This document shows, in pieces, positions 32,266 through 37,783 of a DNA stretch of 37,783 nt. The translations under genes were made by a program, and so were the position numbers. Location of the stretch: contig CANQFS010000011.1 in NCBI GenBank assembly GCA_947599825.1, positions 1-37,783 of the forward strand, given 5' to 3'. A model generated the notes under the pieces. That model had not been told where the DNA came from. It worked only from the letters and a program-made list of their open reading frames with translations, and did no database searches. Position 1 is the stretch's first letter. The number at the start of each line of letters is the position of its first letter. Origin of the DNA: an uncultured Clostridia bacterium (GTDB taxonomy: Bacteria; Bacillota; Clostridia; TANB77; CAG-508).

Positions 32266-32454
32266 TTATTTCATTTGGCTTTCAGCTTGTTGGATTAATT
32301 TTCTAACCATGTTTCCACCAATTCTACCAGCATCTCTTGAAGATAAATTTCCATTGTATCCGTCTTTTAAAGTTACACCAACTTCTGAAGCAACTTCATA
32401 TTTGAATTTGTTAAGAGCTTCTCTAGCTTCTGGAACTACTTTTGAATTTGTCAT
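32266..32454 (-). CDS. Alpha/beta-type small acid-soluble spore protein 1
   Basis: 62 aa. VPEAREALNKFKYEVASEVGV contains the GPR protease region, and RDAGRIGGNMVRKLI is the conserved DNA-binding C-terminal helix. It coats spore DNA and gives UV and heat resistance. AGGAGGTG precedes the start. The AT-rich upstream presumably holds a forespore (SigG) promoter, which I cannot pick out confidently. Confidence 0.95.
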   Translation of the reverse strand: MTNSKVVPEAREALNKFKYEVASEVGVTLKDGYNGNLSSRDAGRIGGNMVRKLIQQAESQMK

Positions 32455-32603
32455 TTTTTTTCACCTCCTGAAAATTTAAAATTTGAAAATGTAAAATTTA
32501 TTTTCACTATATAGAGTGTGCAAAAAGAATAAAAATAAACTGGTAAATTTATCAAAAAAATTGAAATTGGCTTTTTCTTTATTACTGTAGTGTTTAATAA
32601 TAA

Positions 32604-32632
32604 GAAAGACAGGAACTTGTTTCCTGTCTTTC
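32604..32632 (-). terminator. Terminator of SASP 2
   Basis: GAAAGACAGGAA-CTTG-TTTCCTGTCTTTC hairpin downstream of the 32692 gene. Confidence 0.75.
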
Positions 32633-32691
32633 ACTATGTAGAAAGGCAAAAAAGAAATTCCTGTTTTTCTACTATTCTATTTTAAAAATCA

Positions 32692-32901
32692 CTATTTGTT
32701 AGCCATTTGTTTTTCAGCTGTTTCGATTAATTTTCTAACCATGTTTCCACCGATTCTACCAGCATCTCTTGAAGATAAATCTCCATTATATCCGTCTTTT
32801 AAAGTTACACCAACTTCTGAAGCTACTTCATATTTGAATTTGTTAAGAGCTTCTCTAGCTTCTGGAACTACTTTTGAATTTGAATTTGTCATCTTTTTCA
32901 C
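32692..32901 (-). CDS. Alpha/beta-type small acid-soluble spore protein 2
   Basis: 69 aa, nearly identical to the neighbouring SASP over the core (one Asn/Asp difference, then a divergent tail ETAEKQMANK). A recent tandem duplication with separate ribosome-binding site (AGGAGGTG) and terminator. Confidence 0.95.
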   Translation of the reverse strand: MKKMTNSNSKVVPEAREALNKFKYEVASEVGVTLKDGYNGDLSSRDAGRIGGNMVRKLIETAEKQMANK

Positions 32902-33075
32902 CTCCTAGAATGTGAATTTCATATTATATAGAAAAACAAAATATGTTTTTCAGTATTTAGAATATGTAAAAAAAATAAAAATAAACTGGTAAAAAATGTA
33001 GAAAAATAAATGAAAAAGTAGTATAATAGATATATAGTTAATTAAGCTATAATTTAATAGAAAGGGGAACACAGT

Positions 33076-33255
33076 ATGGACATATCAGCAATATCTATTA
33101 AAGACCGAAAAAAGGGACTTGATTTGATTGAATATGCGCATAAGCATAAATGTGAAGCAGTGTATAACCCACAAATAGCGGGTATGTGCATTCGGTGCTC
33201 AAATCCAATAGTAGCATATAAAATGCGAAAAAAAGTTAAAGAATTGTCAAAATAA
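33076..33255 (+). CDS. Small hypothetical protein with four cysteines, 59 aa
   Basis: AAAGGGG precedes ATG 33076. The sequence includes GLDLIEYAHKHKCEAV and GMCIRCSNPIVAYKMRKK; the Cys-x2-Cys suggests metal binding. In-frame CGG (CIRCS) is read straight, and a +1 shift would stop six codons later. Unrecognised; followed by a good terminator. Confidence 0.5.
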   Translation: MDISAISIKDRKKGLDLIEYAHKHKCEAVYNPQIAGMCIRCSNPIVAYKMRKKVKELSK

Positions 33256-33264
33256 AAGTCCCTT

Positions 33265-33297
33265 TATCCCACATATTATATATGTGGGATTTCTTTT
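33265..33297 (+). terminator. Terminator
   Basis: ATCCCACATA-TTATA-TATGTGGGAT followed by a T-rich tract. Confidence 0.85.
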
Positions 33298-33402
33298 TGA
33301 AAAATATTGTATAAAAAAAACAGAAATGATACAATACTAAAGAGAAAGCATAAAAGAATAAAATATATCTTTTAAGCAATTTAGGAAGGAATGTAATATA
33401 AT

Positions 33403-34278
33403 ATGTACAAATTAGTTGCAATAGATTTAGACGGAACATTGTTAAATTCGTATGGAGAAGTTTCAAACAAAAATAAAGAAGCAATTCAAAAAGCAGTTCA
33501 AAAAAATGTAGAAATCGTACTTGCTTCGGGAAGACCAATTATGTCTGTAAAAAATTTAGCAAATGAAATTGGTTGTAATCATTATATGATTTGTGGAAAT
33601 GGAGCTATAACTTATGATATACAAAATGAACAAATAATATACAATCGATTTTTAGAAAAAGCAAAAGTGTTGCAAATTATTAAAATCTGTGAAGAAAATA
33701 GCATTTTTTATAATGTATATACAAAAGATACCATTTTAGCCAAAAACTTAAATTTCAATGTTCTTTTCTATCATCAAGAAAATGCAAGCAAACCAGAAGA
33801 TAAAAAAACAAGAATTACCATATTGCAAAACATAGAAGAATATGTAAAAAATAGAAAAGAAGAAGACTATTTAAAAATAACAATTTGCGACAATGATAAA
33901 GTAGTATTTGGTAGCATTATTCGTAAATTGCGCAATATAAAAGATGTAGATGTATTAGATGTAGAGCATATGTCTAGAAAAATAATAAAAGACGGAACAG
34001 ACAGGATTTCAATGCAATATTATTACACAGAAATAACAAGTACAAATGTAGACAAATGGCAGGCAGTGAAAGACTTAGCCCCAAAATTAGAAATAAAACA
34101 AGAAGAAATTATAGCAATTGGAGATAATATCAATGATGCTGAAATGGTAAAAAATTCAGGACTTGGTATTATGATGGGAAATAGTGCACCATATATTAAA
34201 GAAATGGCAGACATAGTAGTTTCAGACAACGACAACGATGGTGTAGCAGAAGCAATTGAAAAATATGTTATAGAATAA
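33403..34278 (+). CDS. Cof-type HAD-IIB family phosphatase
   Basis: 291 aa. Motif I AIDLDGTLLNSYGEVS, motif II LASGRP, C2 cap domain between, motif III Lys in KWQAVKDLAP, and motif IV IAIGDNINDAEMVKNSGLGI. It dephosphorylates sugar phosphates or flavin/pyridoxal phosphates; the substrate is not predictable. Shine-Dalgarno AGGAAGG. Confidence 0.93.
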   Translation: MYKLVAIDLDGTLLNSYGEVSNKNKEAIQKAVQKNVEIVLASGRPIMSVKNLANEIGCNHYMICGNGAITYDIQNEQIIYNRFLEKAKVLQIIKICEENSIFYNVYTKDTILAKNLNFNVLFYHQENASKPEDKKTRITILQNIEEYVKNRKEEDYLKITICDNDKVVFGSIIRKLRNIKDVDVLDVEHMSRKIIKDGTDRISMQYYYTEITSTNVDKWQAVKDLAPKLEIKQEEIIAIGDNINDAEMVKNSGLGIMMGNSAPYIKEMADIVVSDNDNDGVAEAIEKYVIE

Positions 34279-34408
34279 AAAGTAAAAGATTATGAATTAA
34301 AAATTTTTCAAAATGAAAATAAAAAGTAAATAAAAGTTAATCTTTATAAAATGGATAAAAACGAAAAAAATGCACAAACTAAACAAAAGATGAGGGGGTG
34401 CATTTTTT

Positions 34409-34582
34409 ATGAGCAAAAATACGTATGAAGATAAAAAGAATATAAAGCACCAAATAGGAGAAAAAGAAGATGCAACTAAATATGGAGAATTTGTATCTTC
34501 TTATTTTGCATGGATAACGTTAGATAAACAAAAAGAAAATGCCAAGAAGTTAGAAGAAATGACAAAAGAAAAGGAACCCTAA
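34409..34582 (+). CDS. Small hypothetical protein, 57 aa
   Basis: GAGGGGGTG eight bases before ATG 34409. A highly charged helical protein (Lys/Glu-rich) with a central YGEFVSSYFAWITLDKQ. It has no in-frame CGG. The stop overlaps a hairpin AAAGGAAC / GTTCCTTT (34570-34598) that may terminate it. Confidence 0.55.
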   Translation: MSKNTYEDKKNIKHQIGEKEDATKYGEFVSSYFAWITLDKQKENAKKLEEMTKEKEP

Positions 34583-34701
34583 ATAATAGAGTTCCTTTGA
34601 AAGATAGAATTATGTTCTATCAATCAATGTAATCTTCCTTTATAATTTATAGTATTACACTATTATAATAGCAAAAAAATTAAAAAAATCAAAAAAAGGT
34701 A

Positions 34702-34755
34702 TTGACATAGTGAAAAAAAGTATTATAATAAAATTATAGGTCAAAGAAAGTCAAA
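34702..34755 (+). promoter_or_regulatory. ctsR operon promoter with CtsR operator
   Basis: TTGACA (34702-34707), 16 bp, TATAAT (34724-34729), then GGTCAAA-GAA-AGTCAAA (34739-34755): the exact CtsR heptad direct repeat with 3-nt spacing, just downstream of the -10. A third partial heptad GTCAAA follows at 34756. Heat derepresses the operon through CtsR. Confidence 0.93.
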
Positions 34756-34783
34756 GTCAAAAAAAGAAAAAGAAGGTGATTAA

Positions 34784-35230
34784 ATGAGAATATCTGATAT
34801 GATAGAAGAATTCATTAAAGACCTATTTGAGGAGGAAGATTCAATTGAAATACAAAGAAACGATTTGGCAGAGCAGTTTAATTGTGTACCATCTCAAATA
34901 AACTATGTAATAGCAACTCGTTTTAAGCCATCACAAGGCTACTATGTAGAAAGCAAGCGTGGTGGCGGAGGTCATATAAAAATTAGAAAAATAAATATTA
35001 CAAAAAGCAACTATTTTATGCATATTATCAATAGTATAGAGGATAGTTTAACAAGTCAAGAGGTAGATATTTTTATTAGTAATTTCTTATCATATCAAAT
35101 GATAAATGAAACCGAAGCAAAACTATTAAAGGTAGCAACAAGCGACAATGTTTTAAGAATTCCTCAACCAACAAGAGATGAAATAAGAGCAAAAATATTT
35201 AAAAATATGTTAATTAACTTAATTGAGTAA
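34784..35230 (+). CDS. ctsR: Class III stress repressor CtsR
   Basis: 148 aa. Winged-helix domain with the family's RISDMIEEFIKDLFEE, the AEQFNCVPSQINYVIATRF recognition helix, and the glycine-rich wing tip ESKRGGGGHIKI, whose glycines act as the heat sensor. It represses its own operon through the adjacent operator and is inactivated by McsB. Shine-Dalgarno AAGGTG. Confidence 0.96.
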   Translation: MRISDMIEEFIKDLFEEEDSIEIQRNDLAEQFNCVPSQINYVIATRFKPSQGYYVESKRGGGGHIKIRKINITKSNYFMHIINSIEDSLTSQEVDIFISNFLSYQMINETEAKLLKVATSDNVLRIPQPTRDEIRAKIFKNMLINLIE

Positions 35231-35232
35231 TG

Positions 35233-35340
35233 TTTTGTCACAATTAGGAATGAGTTAGCCGTATGAAGCAAAGAGAATTACGGATAACTTATGCTGAGCT
35301 CAGTCCTCAATTGCGACAAATGGGACAATTTAGGGCGGGG
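35233..35340 (+). repeat. Structured repeat between ctsR and mcsA
   Basis: Imperfect inverted arms TTTTGTCACAATTAGGA (35233-35249) and TCCTCAATTGCGACAAA (35304-35320). The 3' part (CAATTGCGACAAATGGGACA..., from 35308) matches 37073-37099 between mcsB and clpC. Confidence 0.65.
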
Positions 35341-35372
35341 TTTTAAATTAAAATAAAAAGGAGTTGATTTTT

Positions 35373-35975
35373 ATGTTATGTCAAAATTGTAATGAAAGAG
35401 AAGCAAATGTAAAATATACACAAATTGTAAATGGTGTAAAAAAACAAATGAATTTATGCGATGAGTGTGCAAAAAATTTAGGAATTGATGTTACTTCATT
35501 TTCTATGCCAATTGATTTTTCAAACTTTTTAGGAGAATTTAACGATATTTTTGAGGATAATTTAGAAAACTTTATGCCAACATTTTCTTTGCCACAAACT
35601 TTAAAATGTGACAAGTGCAATATGACTTATGATGAATTTTTACAAACAGGAAAGTTTGGCTGTGATGAATGCTATAGCACGTTCCATACAAAAATAGATA
35701 ATTTGCTTAAAAATATTCATGGTATTAATCGCCATGTAGGAAGAAATGGCAAAATGTTAGGTAAGGCACAAGAAACAGATAGCAAAGCAAACGAAAACAA
35801 AAAGGAAAATGCAGAAAGTACAGAAAATGCAAAGAAAGTGACTTCTAAAAATAAGGAAAGTAAAGAAGAAAAAATAGAAGAATTGCAAGCAAGATTAAAA
35901 CAAGAAATCAAAGAAGAACGTTATGAAGATGCCGCAAAAACAAGAGATGAAATCAATAATTTAAAAAATAAATAA
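35373..35975 (+). CDS. mcsA: McsA, activator of the McsB arginine kinase
   Basis: 200 aa from ATG 35373 (AAAAGGAG upstream). Four zinc-binding Cys pairs: MLCQNCNE, LCDECAK, KCDKCNMTY and GCDECYS. The C-terminal UVR motif is EELQARLKQEIKEERYEDAAKTRDEI. A Lys/Glu linker lies between. It binds and activates McsB and helps deliver substrates to ClpCP. Confidence 0.95.
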   Translation: MLCQNCNEREANVKYTQIVNGVKKQMNLCDECAKNLGIDVTSFSMPIDFSNFLGEFNDIFEDNLENFMPTFSLPQTLKCDKCNMTYDEFLQTGKFGCDECYSTFHTKIDNLLKNIHGINRHVGRNGKMLGKAQETDSKANENKKENAESTENAKKVTSKNKESKEEKIEELQARLKQEIKEERYEDAAKTRDEINNLKNK

Positions 35976-36044
35976 TATCCAGCGTGGGACATATAATGAA
36001 AAAATGTGTACGCGTGAAAGAAAAAAGCAAAGGAGATATAAAAA

Positions 36045-37064
36045 ATGAATTGGTATTTAGAAGAAGGAAAAGATTCAGATGTTATTATTAGTTCTCGTAT
36101 TAGACTTGCAAGAAACATTAAAGAGTTTCCATTTAAAATAAAAATGACAAAAGAAGATAAAGCAAAATTATTAGAAAAAGTAAAATTTATTTTACCAAGT
36201 CTTGGTTATGGCCTAAAGTTTTTCTATTTAAAAGAAATTGATGACATTACCAAAATGTCTTTAGTAGAAAAGCATATTATTAGCCCAGAAATGGCACTAG
36301 AAAAAGAGCAGGAAGGTGCCATTGTTATAAATGATGAAGAAAATATTTGTATTATGCTAAACGAAGAAGATCATATTCGTTTGCAAGTATTTACAAGTGG
36401 GCTAGATTTACAAAATACTTTAAATTTAGCTGTTGAATTAGATGAAAAATTAGATGAAGCATTAGGTTATAGTTGCAATAAAGAATATGGATATTTAACT
36501 GCTTGCCCAACCAATGTAGGAACAGGCTTAAGAGCCTCTATTATGGTGCATTTACCTGCTTTAAAATTAACAGGAAATTTAAATAAAGTGCTACATATTG
36601 TTAATAGCTTTGGTATGACAATTCGTGGTGCTTATGGAGAGGACAGCAAGGTAAAATCGGATATTTATCAAATATCAAACAACCAAACTTTAGGTATGAC
36701 AGAGCAAGAAATAGTAGCAAACTTAGAAAATATTACGAAAAAAGTAGTAGAGCAAGAGCGTTTAGCAAGAAAATATTTAGCCAAAAATAGTGAAGATTTA
36801 GAAGATAAAGTCTACCGCTCTTATGGTATTTTAACCAATGCAAAAAAATTAACTTCGGAAGAGTGTGACAACTTATTATCAGACATTAAATTAGGTACTG
36901 ATTTAGGTATTATGCAAGAATTAAAAGATAGTAAAGTAAAAGAGTTAATGCTATATACCAAACCTGCCAATCTTCAAAAAAGAGTAGGAAAAGTATTAGA
37001 AGCAAATGAAAGAGATAAAACAAGAGCAGAAGTAATTAAGCAAATAATAAAAGGGGGAAAATAA
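36045..37064 (+). CDS. mcsB: Protein arginine kinase McsB
   Basis: 339 aa, phosphagen-kinase fold. ATP-binding arginines in SSRIRLARNIKEFPF, the catalytic Cys in CPTNVGTGLRAS, and IVNSFGMTIRGAYGE. It phosphorylates arginines on damaged proteins, marking them for ClpCP, and inactivates CtsR. Shine-Dalgarno AAAGGAG. Confidence 0.96.
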   Translation: MNWYLEEGKDSDVIISSRIRLARNIKEFPFKIKMTKEDKAKLLEKVKFILPSLGYGLKFFYLKEIDDITKMSLVEKHIISPEMALEKEQEGAIVINDEENICIMLNEEDHIRLQVFTSGLDLQNTLNLAVELDEKLDEALGYSCNKEYGYLTACPTNVGTGLRASIMVHLPALKLTGNLNKVLHIVNSFGMTIRGAYGEDSKVKSDIYQISNNQTLGMTEQEIVANLENITKKVVEQERLARKYLAKNSEDLEDKVYRSYGILTNAKKLTSEECDNLLSDIKLGTDLGIMQELKDSKVKELMLYTKPANLQKRVGKVLEANERDKTRAEVIKQIIKGGK

Positions 37065-37072
37065 AAAATCCC

Positions 37073-37113
37073 CAATTGGGACAAATGGGACAATTTGGGA
37101 CTGTCCCAAATTG
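37073..37113 (+). repeat. Repeat and cruciform between mcsB and clpC
   Basis: Unit CAATTGGGACAAATGGGACA... (37073-37099) matches 35308-35334. It is followed by the perfect 11-bp inverted repeat CAATTTGGGAC-T-GTCCCAAATTG (37091-37113), ahead of the clpC ribosome-binding site. Confidence 0.75.
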
Positions 37114-37130
37114 AGAAAGGAAGTGTCAAA

Positions 37131-37783
37131 ATGACATATAAATTTACAAAACGTGCGGAAAAAGCAATAGAAATAGCCAATGAAATTGCTTTAGAATTTG
37201 GTCACAATTATATAGGAACCGAGCACTTGCTATATGGTCTTTTAAAAGAAGGCTCTGGTGTAGCAAGCAAAGTGCTTGAAAACCAAGGAATAGAACCTAG
37301 CCAAATCGAAGAACAAATCGATTTATTGGTAGGTAGAAATGAAGAAATAACAGAAGATGCCGTAGTAGGCTTTACTCCAAGAACTAAAAGAGTAATCGAA
37401 AACGCATTTCGAGAAGCAAAAAAATTAGGCTCAGATTTTATAGGAACAGAGCATCTTTTAATTGCAATTATGAAAGAGCCAGACAGTGTTGCTGTTCGCA
37501 TTATGCTAGACTTAAATGTGAACCCTCAAAAACTTTACAATGAAATGGTAAAAATTTTAAATGATGAAGCGCTTGGTGGAGAAAGTGCAGAAAAAAGAAG
37601 TACATCTCAAAAACAGAATTTAGGAAGTTATAACCAAACCCAAACCTTAAACCAATATGGAACCGATTTAACAAAACAAGCAATAGACGGCAAATTAGAC
37701 CCTGTTATTGGTAGAAAAGAAGAAATAGAAAGAGTCATTCAAATTCTATCAAGAAGAATGAAAAATAATCCTTGTTTAATTGG
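37131..37783 (+). CDS. clpC: ATP-dependent Clp protease ATPase subunit ClpC (3' end outside window)
   Basis: 217 residues visible. Two Clp-N repeats ([54 protein letters not shown]), a linker, then the start of the first AAA module ([34 protein letters not shown]). The window ends before the first Walker A. It unfolds arginine-phosphorylated proteins for ClpP. Shine-Dalgarno GAAAGGAAG. Last gene of the ctsR operon. Confidence 0.95.
   Translation, partial: MTYKFTKRAEKAIEIANEIALEFGHNYIGTEHLLYGLLKEGSGVASKVLENQGIEPSQIEEQIDLLVGRNEEITEDAVVGFTPRTKRVIENAFREAKKLGSDFIGTEHLLIAIMKEPDSVAVRIMLDLNVNPQKLYNEMVKILNDEALGGESAEKRSTSQKQNLGSYNQTQTLNQYGTDLTKQAIDGKLDPVIGRKEEIERVIQILSRRMKNNPCLI

Noticed and set aside
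1-37783. CRISPR array, prophage, or rRNA operon
   Set aside because: No regularly spaced repeats, phage structural or integrase genes, or rRNA-like sequence were seen; the tandem and palindromic repeats lack spacers.

Overview
The window is AT-rich DNA of a Gram-positive, spore-forming anaerobe, most likely an uncultured Clostridia-type Firmicute. The evidence is Spo0A, two alpha/beta small acid-soluble spore proteins, pyruvate formate-lyase with its activase, rubrerythrin, the CtsR-McsA-McsB-ClpC heat-shock operon, and A/T-ending codons throughout.

Main observation: seven frame breaks in conserved genes would be called pseudogenes or sequencing errors, plus two more in less conserved ones. 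All nine have the same form. A zero-frame CGG codon is followed by the true frame one base on, so NNN-CGG-N must be read as NNN-(C)-GGN. The residue restored is glycine, and where homology is informative it is usually a conserved glycine. The sites are in a glucoamylase-like protein (1), a SAM methyltransferase (1), TsaC/Sua5 (2), PflA (1), a radical-SAM DNA-repair-type protein (3) and a membrane J-domain protein (1). By eye, the other host-like genes have no in-frame CGG. I infer that CGG is not read as an ordinary Arg codon here and that CGGN acts as a +1 frameshift or four-base glycine signal. Seven loci do carry ordinary in-frame CGG (4228-4515, 4918, 18456, 24988, 28418, 30698 reverse, 33076). 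They look like accessory, recently acquired genes and are the main counter-evidence.

Layout. 1-4.1 kb: DUF4097 protein (cut by the window edge), glucoamylase-like protein, methyltransferase, ECF sigma and anti-sigma; a direct repeat brackets 0.53-4.08 kb. 4.1-5.9 kb: accessory block (broken gene, small ORF, MYG1-like phosphohydrolase). 5.9-11.5 kb: TsaC, MazF-like toxin locus, DUF308 membrane protein, MBL nuclease, rubrerythrin, dUTPase; a palindromic repeat family occurs here. 11.8-14.8 kb: tRNA-His, tRNA-Gln, an unknown 333-aa protein, YigZ, Spo0A. 14.8-18.2 kb: PflA and PflB, separated by a probable type I toxin-antitoxin module with convergent promoters. 18.4-21.3 kb: PIN-domain protein, IS200-type element, two XRE regulators. 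21.3-25.6 kb: radical-SAM/TIGR03915 pair, two MazG-like pyrophosphohydrolases, TrmL, two-OB-fold protein. 25.7-30.6 kb: P-type ATPase, hypothetical protein, DUF4364 regulator, J-domain membrane protein. 31-34.6 kb: S20, HPF, two SASPs, HAD phosphatase, small genes. 34.7 kb to end: ctsR-mcsA-mcsB-clpC with a CtsR operator.
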